This document shows, piece after piece, positions 32,259-45,179 of a DNA stretch of 54,341 nucleotides (its first letter is position 1; each line of letters opens with the position of its first letter). The notes under the pieces were generated by a model. That model did no database searches and was not told the DNA's origin. It saw only the letters and a program-made list of their open reading frames with translations. A program made the translations under genes and the position numbers. This stretch comes from Saccoglossus kowalevskii (Eukaryota > Hemichordata > Enteropneusta > Harrimaniidae): the NCBI RefSeq assembly GCF_000003605.2, contig NW_003141312.1, forward strand, positions 81,859-136,199. The letters are read 5' to 3'.

Positions 32259-33480
32259 GAAGTACATTACTTGGGGTTTGCAACGCACATAGTACCTAAA
32301 CTTTTGTCGTTTAGTTTTAGGAGTCGGGAAGAACACATCAATCTTGGGTATTTATGGGGAACTGGGAAAATACCCACTCGACGTATTCATCAAAAAACAA
32401 TTAATTAAATATTTCAACAGAGTAATGAATACATCGAATGAATTGGTAAGGAAGGCAGCAATTATGAACAAACAATTAAACAGCAAATGGTACAGTGCCA
32501 TAACTACACTGTTAACTGAAATAAACCAACCATAATATATCGAAACAACAACTATACGGAACGACAGAGAAACCAAGAAATTAGGTTTGGAAATTGAAAA
32601 AATATATAAATTATACTGGAAAAGGGAAATTAACATAGGGACTGATGACAACCAAAATAACAATAACAGAAGGAATAAACTCAGAACGTACAAAAATTGC
32701 AAAAATGAATTATAAACTTCACGAATATGAGTGACTACAACAAATTTTTAAAATTAATGGGTGATACAAACCTGAATGTACAAATACCAGTTGCCCAATT
32801 TATCAAAAATAACTCGAACCTTAGACAGCAACATCTTCTGGCAAATTCAACATAAATACTTTTCTCCTTTAATACCTTTTTTCTCATTTCCATCTTTCAG
32901 TGATTTACTGTTTATTGCTTTTTTATTATTATCTCATCTATTTTTTTTTCAATATTATTACCTACATATATCAATTGTTTTTTGGTAATTGTAGTTTGTT
33001 GATTTTTTAAAAACCATTGTTGTGCTTTAGACAGTAATTCTTGTAAAATTTGTATGTTTTATATATGTGTTTTAGCAGTTAGTGTAACCATTTTAATTCC
33101 TTCTGAGGAATTTTAAGTGTTTCAATAAACCTATGAGTATGGTGACATCATGTCAAGATCCCATTCAAGTCTCATCTCGTAGATAGCGAGACGGATGCTA
33201 CTATCTTCTGACATAACATAGGCGGTTTGTAATAAAACTTGTATTACCATATTCATAGCGAAAAAATGTAATACGTCGAAAATGTACAGAAAATATAGTT
33301 CTCGTAATCCGTCATATCGTGAGCAGCTATTTTGATCCACCTGGATATCCCAGTATCCTAGTTACCTCGGGCATGCGCATTCGCATTTTTCTGAGTTGGA
33401 ACGCTTATGCGAGAGCGAGATTGTGACGGGATCTTGGTATCCTGTCACCGTAGTTGCAAACCCCAAGTAATGTACCTCTG
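32259..33480. mobile_element. Element with 28-bp hAT-like terminal inverted repeats, enclosing a LINE fragment
   Basis: The ends CAGAAGTACATTACTTGGGG then TTTGCAAC (left) and the inverted CAGAGGTACATTACTTGGGG then TTTGCAAC (right, 33453-33480) differ by one base. CAG(A/G)GGT-type ends are usual for hAT transposons. The flanks attatat and attgtat are an imperfect possible target duplication. Inside are a LINE RT fragment (about 32340-33130) and a second inverted pair: gggatcttgacatgatgtca when 33139-33180 is read on -, and gggatcttggtatcctgtca near 33429 on +. No transposase is seen, so the element is non-autonomous. Confidence 0.6.
32340..33130 (+). pseudogene. LINE reverse-transcriptase C-terminal fragment with 3' UTR
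   Basis: The open piece 32344-32535 reads GELGKYPLDVFIKKQLIKYF then NRVMNTSNELVRKAA. After a stop, NKLRTYKNCKN appears near 32673. These are the blocks downstream of the RT thumb in many invertebrate LINEs (a G(R/K)YPL block, then NKLRTYK). The RT on + at 51.9-53.4 kb stops just before this block, so this may be the 3' part of the same family. It ends with ttcaataaa near 33120. Confidence 0.55.
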
Positions 33481-34540
33481 ATTGTATTAATATAAACATG
33501 TATATGTAGCAACCATCTCACATCTCTATGCCGTGAAAGCTAGCATATGAGGCTCATAAGCTACACATACTCACTAGGCCAAGTCAAATGAATCATTTAG
33601 GACATCAATTGTATACATATATACATCACGTGACCCGAATATATCCATCGATGATCATGATCAAGCTTTTGATATAATCTTTGTTTTTATAAACTATTTA
33701 TAGTTCAGATTGGCATACTATAAAGATAACACACTTCGATTTCGCTATTCGTTATCGAACACTGCAGTCTATATATAGACTCGGTAATTGATATAATGAT
33801 AAGATAAACACGTTATCCTGTCTCTACGAGATGCCCTTTTACCCACATATATACAAGGCTGGAAAATATATATGGAACGAGGTCGGCCATTTATAAATGA
33901 ATAAAGTTTTTTTTTCTAAATGTCTTTATATTTTTATCGGGATGAGTGGAATCCGAGTCATTTAAATATTTTGTATTGTGTTTACACCAATTAAATGTGT
34001 TGAAAGCGGTGCGTAATCTAAACATATGAACAATGTGATCCGGTTAGTGGAATCTTGATTTTGTACTGTGTCAATAATTGAGTGTAGGAAAGTTCATTTC
34101 TATCTATTGACGATGTGTTGATGAATATCTTAACTACAGATATAAGTGGCACAAGTAAGGTTTGGGATTCAGTGAACCGAACGGTTGCATTGTCTCATGG
34201 TTACTTTATCTTATTTAGTCAGTATTTATTGAATTTAAGATAATTAAATTACCCTCATACTACCATGTCCTGTAAAAGGGCTACATACTCTGAAATAGGG
34301 GACAGCATAGACTGTCGACAGACGAGGGACAGCACAACTCAAGCATATACACGCGCATTTGGACCACGAAAACCGATGGTATTTTCGACAAGAACAGGCA
34401 CAGGAATAGTTCACGGGACTGACAGTTTTACTCCTTCTTTCGAAGGAGTTTGACAGGTGGGCACAATTGTACTCTATTCGATTGTGCAGCCGACTAAAGG
34501 AGTCGAACCCACAGTCTCCCTGATGTTGAGCGAACACATT
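33481..34540. other. No gene seen; start of an old duplicated unit
   Basis: From about 33690 (tatagttcagattggcatac) the sequence is similar to 46930 onward (tatagttctgattggcatag), a diverged copy of the unit described at 42.2-48.0 kb. There is no coding similarity. Confidence 0.4.
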
Positions 34541-34569
34541 ATGCCCGGGTCGTAATGCCTGGGCCATTA

Positions 34570-35115
34570 AGCAACACATTACTGAGAACCGCCTGGAAAA
34601 CTTCCACATTCGTTGTCTCCGACGTATTGGCATCACGTGGCAGGACAGGGTCACTGACGTCGCAGTGCTGGAGAAAGCTGGCTTTCTCAGTATGCATCTC
34701 TTGCTCTGTCAGCGCCGTTTGCGATGGATTGGACATGTACACAGAGTGGATGACGGCCGTATACCAAATGGTGTCATGTACGGCGAGCTGGCTTCAGGCC
34801 GGTGACCAACAGGACGTCCAGTTCTGTGTTTTAAGGAAGTCTGCAAGCGTGACTTGAAACTGACAGGCATCTATCCAAATTCTTGGGAATCGCTTGCGGA
34901 CGATCGCAGTGGTTGGAGACAGGCAGTGAAAGGCGAGGAAAAGAGAAAGCAACAGTTGGAGGAGAGAAGAGCAAGAAGGAAAGACAGGCAGCAGAACCAA
35001 GTTTAAAGTCCACCTTCAAACTATGTGTGCGGCAACTGCGGCAGAGACTGTCACGCAAGGATCGCGCTGCTGAGTCACACCCGCCCCCTGGGCGCCCGCC
35101 GCTGCTCGCAACAAG
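34570..35115 (+). pseudogene. LINE reverse transcriptase C-terminal end, with a zinc-finger-like tail
   Basis: Read across small frame breaks, the + strand gives ENRLENFHIRCLRRIGITWQ, DRVTDVAVLEKAGF, CQRRLRWIGHVHRVDDGRIP, NGVMYGELASGR, then WESLADDRSGWRQAV, and finally YVCGNCGRDCHARIALLSHTR without its last residue. RWxGHVxRMDD followed by YGEL..GxRxxGRP and a C2H2-like end is the C terminus of a widespread invertebrate LINE type. At least one in-frame stop is present, so it is a dead 5'-truncated copy. Confidence 0.7.
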
Positions 35116-35316
35116 AGTGAGCGAGCGACTCACTGGACGCAAATCCATCGTCTCCCGAGACGGAAGGATGTCTACTACTGGCATACTGCCAAGATTTGTC
35201 GCCGACAGTTCCGACATCGCGACAGTGACGAATAGTCGCAATTGCACACAGATTTATTCTAATATGCATATGTTAGCTCATTCATGTTTGAATGATATTT
35301 TGTCAGCGAGAGTCTT

Positions 35317-35753
35317 NNNNNNNNNNNNNNNNNNNNNNNNNNNNNNNNNNNNNNNNNNNNNNNNNNNNNNNNNNNNNNNNNNNNNNNNNNNNNNNNNNNN
35401 NNNNNNNNNNNNNNNNNNNNNNNNNNNNNNNNNNNNNNNNNNNNNNNNNNNNNNNNNNNNNNNNNNNNNNNNNNNNNNNNNNNNNNNNNNNNNNNNNNNN
35501 NNNNNNNNNNNNNNNNNNNNNNNNNNNNNNNNNNNNNNNNNNNNNNNNNNNNNNNNNNNNNNNNNNNNNNNNNNNNNNNNNNNNNNNNNNNNNNNNNNNN
35601 NNNNNNNNNNNNNNNNNNNNNNNNNNNNNNNNNNNNNNNNNNNNNNNNNNNNNNNNNNNNNNNNNNNNNNNNNNNNNNNNNNNNNNNNNNNNNNNNNNNN
35701 NNNNNNNNNNNNNNNNNNNNNNNNNNNNNNNNNNNNNNNNNNNNNNNNNNNNN
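35317..35753. other. Assembly gap (437 N)
   Basis: An unbroken run of N. Open frames spanning it are artefacts. Confidence 1.
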
Positions 35754-38030
35754 TTAAACAAGGTTAAACGGAGATTTAACACGGAATAGAAGAGGGCGCA
35801 CATTCCTTAGTGAAACCTGTTGGCTTACATGTGCTTCTATTAGAGATGCTCTTCTAATAGAGCAAATACGGTAATAAACAGTGATGACAGAAATGGTATA
35901 AATATGGGTATAGATTCTGCCACTATCCGGGTATAAAAATGGTCACACGTTTGAGCACTCAGGGGCACCTCCCTACCCAGCTATGTATCAACTGCCCCCG
36001 CCGACGAGGTTTTCGGTGCATCAAGGTGTGTATTCAGGCTTAAAGCGGGTCGTGACCGTGATACGCTTTATATGTAATGCCTCTCCAATTAACGACACCC
36101 GTAGTACAAATCACGTGGATTAATGTACATATTGTGACCATCCTTTAACTCGTACATCAAGATGTACAGCCAGAAAGTGACGTCAGGTGTTTCGAAATGT
36201 GTGTGTACATCTCAACTTGAATCCACACACGATATATTCATGAGTGAGACTGGTGCATTCATAGTTTGTTTTGTCTACAGTCTCATCTGTCAAAAATCTC
36301 TCTGATTTAATAGGTCTCTTTAAAAGGCGGTGTCCATATTGGACTCATAGCGACGTATACAACGCGTGTAAAATACATTGTTTGTTTACATGAAATTCGA
36401 ACACGCGCTGCGCGACGACCACCGCCCCTTAAAATTGCACTCTGAGATTAATCATACAGCTTCATTGGGGATATTAGGACTATTATATGAAGTATGTGAT
36501 GGTACCAATCAGCGTGAATTCCATTTGATTGATTGTTCAAATTTCATTAATCTTGTCAGACAAAATCTGACCGTGCGAACAGCAAAATATGATGTCCGTC
36601 AGGTTGTTCTCTTGAGATATCTGATAATATAATGTAACCATGGAAACCGCCTATACACTTTTAAATAGCATTCCGACGTGCTTAGAGTCGGAAAAAAAAA
36701 CTCACCATCTCAGATTGCAAATTCAAGAACTCTGCTTATTGCTAGAGGCCTTAGCATAGTGAATGTGATGTATACCCTATATGCAATTTATAAATGATCA
36801 TGAATGTATAATTGAAATCATCTCTTCCGCTATATAGTCCGGTAGAAAGCCCGTGAATGAAATTCAAGATATTAGAATATCTAGGTACAAAGCAGAATAA
36901 TCTGAGGTTCAATTCGACATACTTAGAATAGAACTAAAATTAATAGGATTGTTAACCATCATTTGTGTTTATGAAGAACTTTTTTTTTTTTTTACAGTTT
37001 ATCGTATTAGTCAGTGATGAACATATGTGCATTCAAGTGACACAGTTCATTAAAAAGAGCTTCCTCGCTCGTCATCAGACCCTGAACTAAGTCAAATTTG
37101 ATTTTTTAATTTTTTTTGAGTGGTTGTTCTTTTCATTTTCAAGTGCTTAATTCAAGTGCTTATATTGTTGTTTGCTCGCTGACATTACTGTTCCTCTTTG
37201 GAATGCACAAGTGTTTCTTAATAAATAACTATTGCCCGAATAGAGAAATAAATGTAACCCTTACAGGAGCAAGAATTATTCCAATTGAATACTTGTTGAT
37301 AAACATGTTCTACAAACTCTACATAATATGCTGTCAAGTACAAATCTTAATTCTAAACATTTTCAAAATATTTAAAACTGACATTACCTAGAAAGTTGTC
37401 TTCGTCTTGTCTGTATATATGCCCTGCATGTGTATGTGCTGCATTCGGGATGAAGAGTTGGCCTCGCCAAGTTGGACTCTAATTTATAGACGATGCGGTG
37501 TAGGGACATCTGCTGATTCGAGGCGATAACACCGATGAATTGAGCCAATCAGGGAAAGCCTTATGTCAGTTCAAATTGCACTGACGCATGATATGCATAA
37601 TCTGGTGATTCGTAAATCTCATCATCGCACGAGTTTACAGAATTGTGGTTTTTCAAATAATCAATCATGTAAGGGAGATTGAACTCTGGCTCAGAGAATT
37701 ATTTGCGTTTCTAGTCGTATTTTATGCTTTAATGTCATCCTGTCTTGCCCATATTTGGAAATTCGTTTGAATACAATGCACCCTGCTTTCTAGTGTTGAT
37801 GGTTAGTTAGAATGACGTAAGAAGATAATTAAGATATTTAACACTTATAAAGTAATGATATTCTGAAATAAACAATAAATACATGTATAACATTTTATTG
37901 TGAGGAATTATACAAATTTAATTAGTTAACTTGTCTTGGCAACTGATGTATTAAGTCTGAGCGTTGCCTCTAAATCCACTGTTGTACATTTCTGAGTGAA
38001 CAAGTATTGTATTACAAAGTTGAAAAATGA
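35754..38030. other. No gene seen
   Basis: Mixed AT-rich and some CG-containing sequence. The frames at 36378-36632 and 37116-37391 (+) have no recognisable similarity or flanking signals. Confidence 0.4.
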
Positions 38031-39848
38031 TGGAATATTGTTATCAGTCAAGTATATCAGGATGAGCAAACTGGCGTGTGATGGCTCGTGATCACGCATG
38101 ACCCTGAGAGCACTAGAGACGTCGCCATGGTCGCCTCATGCTAGTACGAGTAATCGGGCGTGAGCTGGACATTTACACTCCATCAACGAGCGTCTTCCAC
38201 GCTGTCCAACCATCACCTGTACGTGGACGAAATTCAGTCAATTTAAATAGGTAATATTTATTGTGGAGAATTGCAACTCCTTGTAGAATCATTTGTTCTG
38301 AATAGTTCTATTTAGTGAAATAAATATATAATTGATTCTAGTAATATACCCCCTTGTAAACAAAAATCGCTTGGATACAAAATGTCTGGGAAAATAACAA
38401 TTGTAATTTCTTAACTTTATGTGTATGTATTAAATTGGTATATTGCATATACAGAACATAGCATTTGTGATGAACATCTCGTCATGTGACTATGATGCAC
38501 GTATTGATCTGCTTTGTAACATACTAACATAATATATTGTTTTATATTATGTTCTAATAATAAAACGATAATAATTATAACCACAAAGTGTACACTGTAT
38601 ATTTTTAATTTCATTCATGTTGAACACATGCAAGACTTTAATTACCGAATTTATAACAAAACTAACAAGCGGTTTGACACAGATTATAAAGTATGCATAC
38701 GATAAGGATGCCATTATCAATCAGATAAATCCACATATCTGCACTGGCGTGTGACTCATCTTTGATACTTGCATACATGGGCGCAATAGAGATGTACATG
38801 CGTCCATGCTGTGACTGAGCATTCAACAATTTCAAGGGAAATCGAAGACGAGCTTTTTCAGTGAATTTATGACAAGAAATACCAAAACGAACAACAGCAC
38901 TCCGCCCCTTGACCTACTTATATTTGAAGATGTCTGTGCCCAGTCAATACGTTGGCTGGCTGAATCAATATTTGTCAGTGAACTTTAAACTACATTTGTT
39001 GCCAATAAACTGGTCAGAATAACAACATGCAGATGCAAGACGTGTAGTGTAAGAGAGTGTGGATGGCCGCTCGAATGGTTCGCGTTTATAGGCATTTCAG
39101 TCTACGCAATTTGGTTGACTTCAGCTTCTATAATAAGGTAGAGACCCAATATTTACCGAATTCTTAAAAACGCGAGCAGCCCTTGTCATTCAGGTGACAC
39201 AGTTCATTCTCGCGCAAGAGGAAATCACCACCGACATTTATCAGTGAAGCAGATACATCCAACAACAACAACATCAACATCAATTCAGCCCTTTGACACA
39301 TTCGTATTACCCATGGATGTATCACAGATGTCCATGGTTCAGCCACTAGTTACAATGGGTATGTCAGTGAAATGCAAACCTCATTGCAAGTAGATGTACA
39401 TAACGACAAACATCAAAAAACAAAAAGATCATTTTGGCACCTTGACCTATACTACCCATGAAGTTATCAAAGATGTTTTCAACCAATAAAGCAATAGACA
39501 GATGACATTTGTCAATGAACTTTAAACTAAATCATAAGACAAACATTATCTAATCGTCGGCCCAGTTTATCAAGGAACGTACTAGAAATGTGGATGGTCG
39601 AACCAAGAAACAGAATTTGTCAGTGAACTTATATATAGAACGTAATCGTGGTCAAAACATGTACTAGACCATGAATTAAATTCATAATTAATAAAGCAGT
39701 GAATTTCATTACAGTTTAGATGATAAAATAAATGTATGCTTGCGATAACTAATTAAAGGATCATTAGCTGTAACGTTCAAAATGACGAAATAATTTTCTG
39801 TTTAACTGCAAATTGTATGAAAATGAAAGAAACCAGCTAAACACCGAG
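38031..39848. other. Old repeat copies, no gene seen
   Basis: 38035-38215 matches the unit found at 43235, 46400 and 47815 (ttatcagtcaagtat, ggcgtgtgatggc, cgctgtccaac). Separately, 38860-39080 and 39370-39620 are diverged duplicates of each other (ccttgacctac and gtcagtgaactttaaact). Confidence 0.5.
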
Positions 39849-39854
39849 TCAAAA

Positions 39855-42105
39855 GATGAACAATAAGATAGTAGCCATACTATAGATCAATACTCCCAGA
39901 GTGGACAATAAGATATTAGTCATAATATATATCAATACTAACAGAGTAAACAATAGGATAGTAGTCATAATATATATCAATACTCCTAGAGTGAACAATA
40001 GGATAGTAGTCATAATATATATCAATACTCCTAGAGTGAACAATAGGATAGTAGTCATAATATATATCAATACTAACAGAGTAAGCAATAAGACAGTAGC
40101 CATAATATATATCAATACTCCCAGAGTGGACAATAAGATAGTAGTCATAATATAAATCAATATTCCCAGAGTGAACAATAAGATAGTAGTCATAATATAT
40201 ATCAATACTTTCAGAGTGGACAATAAGATATTAGTCATAATATATATCAATACTCCCAGAGTGGACAATAAGATAGTAGTCATAATATAAATCAATACTC
40301 CCAGAGTGAACAATAAGATAGTAGTCATAATATAAATCAATACTAACAGAGTAAACAATAAGACAGTAGCCATAATATATATCAATACTCCCAGAGTGGA
40401 CAATAAGATAGTAGTCATAATATAAATCAATATTCCCGAGTGAACAATAAGATAGTAGTCATAATATATATCACTACTCACAGAATGGACAATAAGATAG
40501 TAGTCATAATATATATCAAATCTCCCAGAGTGAACAATAAGATATTAGTCATAATATCAATCAATATTCCCGAGTGAACAATAGGATAGTAGACATAATA
40601 TAAATCAATACTCACAGAATGAACAATAAGATAGTAGTCATAATATAAATCAATATTCTCGAGTGAACAATAAGATAGTAGTCATAATATAAATCAATAT
40701 TCCCGAGTGAACAATAAGATAGTACTAGTAGTCATAATATAAATCAATATTCCCAAGTGAACAATAAGATAGTAGTCATAATATATATCAATACTCTCAG
40801 AGTGGACAATAAGATAGTAGTCATAATATAAATCAATATTCCCAGAGTGGACAATAAGATATTAGTCATAATATAAATCAATATTCCCAAGTGAACAATA
40901 AGATAGTAGTCATAATATAAATCAATACTCCCAGAGTGAACAATAAGATAGTAGTCATAATATATATCAATACTTTCAGAGTGAACAATAAGATATTAGT
41001 CATAATATAAATCAATATTCCCAGAGTGGACAATAAGATATTAGTCATAATATAAATCAATATTCTCGAGTGAACAATAAGATAGTAGTCATAATATAAA
41101 TCAATACTCACAGAATGAACAATAAGATATTAGTCATAATATAAATCAATATTCTCGAGTGAACAATAAGATAGTAGTCATAATATAAATCAATACTCTC
41201 AGAGTGAACAATAAGATATTAGTCATAATATAAATCAATATTCTCGAGTGAACAATAAGATAGTAGTCATAATATAAATCAATACTCACAGAATGAACAA
41301 TAAGATAGTAGTCATAATATAAATCAATATTCCCAGAGTGAACAATAAGATATTAGTCATAATATAAATCAATATTCTCGAGTGAACAATAAGATAGTAG
41401 TCATAATATAAATCAATACTCACAGAATGAACAATAAGATAGTAGTCATAATATAAATCAATACTCTCAGAGTGAACAATAAGATATTAGTCATAATATA
41501 AATCAATATTCCCGAGTGAACAATAAGATAGTAGTCATAATATAAATCAATACTCACAGAATAAACAATAAGATAGTAGTCATAATATAAATCAATATTC
41601 TCGAGTGAACAATAAGATAGTAGTCATAATATAAATCAATATTCCCGAGTGAACAATAAGATAGTAGTCATAATATAAATCAATACTCACAGAATGAACA
41701 ATAAGATAGTAGTCATAATATAAATCAATATTCTCGAGTGAACAATAAGATAGTAGTCATAATATAAATCAATATTCCCGAGTGAACAATAAGATAGTAG
41801 TCATAATATAAATCAATACTCACATAATGAACAATAAGATAGTAGTCATAATATAAATCAATATTCTCGAGTGAACAATAAGATAGTAGTCATAATATAA
41901 ATCAATATTCCCGAGTGAACAATAAGATTGTAGTCATAATATAAATCAATATTCTCGAGTGAACAATAAGATATTAGTCATAATATAAATCAATATTCCC
42001 GAGTGAACAATAAGATATTAGTCATAAAATAAATCAATATTCTCGAGTGAACAATAAGATATTAGTCATAATATAAATCAATGCTCTCTGAGTCGACAAT
42101 AACAT
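39855..42105. repeat. Second minisatellite, ~50 units of 43-45 bp
   Basis: Consensus gtgaacaataagatagtagt followed by cataatataaatcaatactcccaga. Two length variants alternate: 45-bp units with ctcccagagtg and 43-bp units with ttcccgagtg or ttctcgagtg. In the right half, a higher-order pattern of long and short units repeats. Open frames on both strands (210 codons of ILLFTLGVLIYIMT on -) follow from unit lengths near a multiple of three and are not genes. Confidence 0.95.
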
Positions 42106-42229
42106 ATTGGAGAGATCTCAGTGAAGCACAAATACATTTTTATTTATTTTTCATTTACTTGGAATAAATCTATTTGTATATAAATGTATTTGTTTTTGAA
42201 ACAGTACGACCCACAGAGTCGAGTAAATG

Positions 42230-43500
42230 GCACGACGACACTGGATACTTGTTCATCGATCACTCCATATAAAGGCGATAGCTGAGTAAACACACCTTGC
42301 CTGGCGACGATGCTATTTCTTATGGAATCATATGACTCATATCATGACAATCACGCCACATTGCGTCGTCTTTACGAGTGTTCGATCATTTTATTGAAAA
42401 AAGCACCGTATGCATATGCAATTTTAACACACACACTGTTTGGCGGTTTTCTTGTTGAACGTGCTTCGTACACCCTTTGTAGCCTTGGCATATCGTGTCG
42501 AAATCATGCAGGGGTGATTCGGGTCAAAGTTGAGAATGGACTTTTAATTGGATTTCACGTTTTTTGCGCATTGCGTTGTATGCTAATCTGTGGACATGGT
42601 GATGGTAACACAATATATTTTCCTCCATGCGTACCAAGCTGAAATAATATCGTGTAAAATTCAAGAACTCCTGGAAAATATCGAGTTTTGGCTTACATGT
42701 ATACATGTTTTCGTATTTCTGAAGAAACTTTGTCTGTTTATATGGACGAAAACAATGCTACATGGATCTTGTATATACGTCGTACACGAGGTTTACATAA
42801 CAAGCTGGGTCTCCCGGGAAGGTGTTCTCAAGTTTTTATCATCTTCTACCCTGTACGGACATCTCCAGATATAGGGGTTATGACCGTACAGAAGAGTTGA
42901 ATCCTACATCAGTTTAATTCGTGCTGATGCACACTAATTGTTAACATGGTGATATTTAATGTTGAACTACAAAAATATAAAGGGGGATCACAGGTTAAGC
43001 AAATTTGTCTTTTGGACAGTACGTTTTTGCGAGAAGCACGGCCCATTTTGTTAAACGTTATACTTTGGCGTGTAATGTGTTTTGTCTTTCGTGTGCCGTA
43101 AATTAATATATTGAACATTTAAATACAGCCAAGTGAACCAAGTGTTAGAAGGATTATTTTTTCATCGTTATTTGTCGTGAAACTGATTCGGTTAATTATT
43201 TCACAAAAGTAATAATAATGATGTAAATAAGACCGTTATCAGTCAAGTATCATCACGATAAACGATTCGGCGTGTGATGGCGTGTGAGTGATTTATTACG
43301 TAGGCCTGACACTGGAGATATTGTCATGATCCTGTGTGACCTGGGACACTTCTATGGCTTCAAACTATTATCTGTATATGCACAATTCATTTCAATCTAA
43401 TTTAGCATAGGGAATAAGCATTTTATGTTGGAGATGCGACTAGTAAGGTTTCTATTGAATAGTTAATTACTTGAAGAGATTTATATTGCAAGTTGTTTGA
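42230..43500. repeat. Duplicated unit, copy A
   Basis: Shares a colinear series of segments with 46930-47960 and partly with 45890-46520: gatagctgagtaaaca, gctatttcttatggaatcat, gacatctccagatatagggg (42858), gtaaataagaccgttatcag and atcacgataaac. Around 44880-45010 a further block matches 46690-46830, so the unit may be nearer 2 kb. The copies are clearly diverged. Confidence 0.6.
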
Positions 43501-43913
43501 ACTGACTAGTTTAAGCTGCTCATATAGCTCTGTAAAGGGTTATTTTCTTATCTGTGCTGAGTGTTAAAATGCCCCTCATGATGAAATGGGGTTGTTTAAA
43601 AGCGAAAATGTACATAATGGTTTCTCCCTTTTTACCGTGACCAATATTATCTTAATGAATTTATAATAAGAATTGTTCTCTTCATCTAAATTCTACTCAA
43701 ATTTGGTGTGGTGTGAGTTTTAAATGTTGTATTAAATGTTTTGCATTTTATATTTATATTATATTTATTATTATTCATTTACCTGGCCTGGTTTTAAAGT
43801 GTGTAAAAAGGGAACATAATGCCTTGTTGTGGTGAATTACATCTGTGTGTAGATTATGACAAAACTCAAAATAGTTGCATCTATTACCCATTCCATACAA
43901 ATAATAGTAAACT

Positions 43914-44429
43914 GAGGGGAGGCAAGGGGGTAGCTGGTACGGTTTTACGGGAAATAAAAAGGGCTTTTTACAATTTACAAGGAAAAAAAGACGTTTTTTT
44001 TACAGTTTACAATGTTAAAAAATGGAACATTGAATGGTCCAAAGAGCTCTCCGACTCAAATGCTCCGCCATTGCTGCGCCGTGTGTAGAGACGCATGCGC
44101 ATATTATCCTCGTAATGCTCTTCATTCGGTTAGAGGGTCTTTTACGTCTTGGACATTCAATTTTGTAGTGAATTGTGTCATCTAGTCGTTTTACAGTTTC
44201 TGAAATGTAATTTCCCTAGATTTTTTTTACGATTTTTTTATTTGGATGTAAATTCTTGTACGTACCGAGAAAAATGACACATTTTTACAGTGTACGAAAA
44301 AAATATTTGATTGATTATGTTGTACGTCTAGCCTGTGATTACAGAATTACGGAATATATTTTTTCTATTTACGTTGTACGAACAAAAAAATATTGCAATT
44401 ACGTTGAACGAAAATAACCCTTGCCCCCC
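43914..44429. mobile_element. MITE, GGGGGCAAGGG-ended family, copy 2, with TAAACT duplication
   Basis: Left end gaggggaggcaagggggtag, right end cccttgcccccc (inverse ggggggcaaggg). TAAACT flanks both ends (43908-43913 and 44430-44435), consistent with a six-base target duplication. It aligns with 7595-7918 and is longer internally. It sits inside duplicated unit copy A. Confidence 0.75.
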
Positions 44430-44435
44430 TAAACT

Positions 44436-45179
44436 AATGGACATTTGGCGTGTGTGTGAGTCTTAAAGCCAAGTCGTGTTATAACAATTTCACTTGGCAT
44501 AGGCTTTCAACATTTGCCTGGAATTGGTTGCACAGATTTCACCTCCACTGTCAGTTTGTGAACGCGATATTGTTGGGCTTAGAAATATAGCATGCTCGTC
44601 AGATTATTACACCTCATCCTTTATGGTGTTGGGACAGTTTCACATGGTTACGAAATCAAAATCGAATCATTTCATATATTAGGAGAATGCATAGCAGACT
44701 GACCGTTAACGGCGGTGAAGCAATTTTGCCGTGTCCTATAAAACCAATTGGCCTCTAAGGCACTTAGTAAAATGACATGCTCGTTTGTGTATTCAAACAT
44801 ATCATGCCAAACGTTTTTTACTACCTCCCCAAAGTAGAAAAAATGAATAGTCCTTAACTGAACATTTGCCACCTCCCCTCCAAAAATTATGTTACATTCC
44901 CCCTCCTTTCACATCTTTTTGAAAGTTTCCTATATCTGAAATTCCTGTGTGGTATCTCTGCTCTCCAAAATTGCTGTCTGTGACTCAGTTACAGTTAGAT
45001 TTGAATTCATGTACAGTTTTTGTTATATATGAAACGCCTGATATGCTTATTATAGTTTCGAATTACATAAGAATAAAAACTTTAAAACTAGTTCCGGACA
45101 CATAGTGCATTTTTAAAACAGAAGCGATATTCATGTTTGGGACCACATGACAGGGATGTGCGGCCATCACCCTATCAAA
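44436..45179. other. No gene seen
   Basis: AT-rich sequence. 44880-45010 resembles 46690-46830 (gattcctgtgtg, ctccagaatttctgt-like phrases), the 3' part of the duplicated unit. Confidence 0.4.

Noticed and set aside
34480-34560. tRNA gene on -
   Set aside because: A B-box-like GGTTCGACTCC is present, but no A box or cloverleaf can be found.
36378-36632. 84-codon open frame
   Set aside because: No recognisable motif, signal or paired exon; likely chance.
39849-40481. 210-codon hydrophobic open frame on -
   Set aside because: It is minisatellite readthrough; similar frames exist on the other strand.
39855-42105. CRISPR-like repeat array
   Set aside because: Units are directly contiguous with no unique spacers, and the genome is animal.
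43819-44088. 89-codon open frame
   Set aside because: Runs from flanking sequence into the MITE at 43914 and has no similarity of its own.
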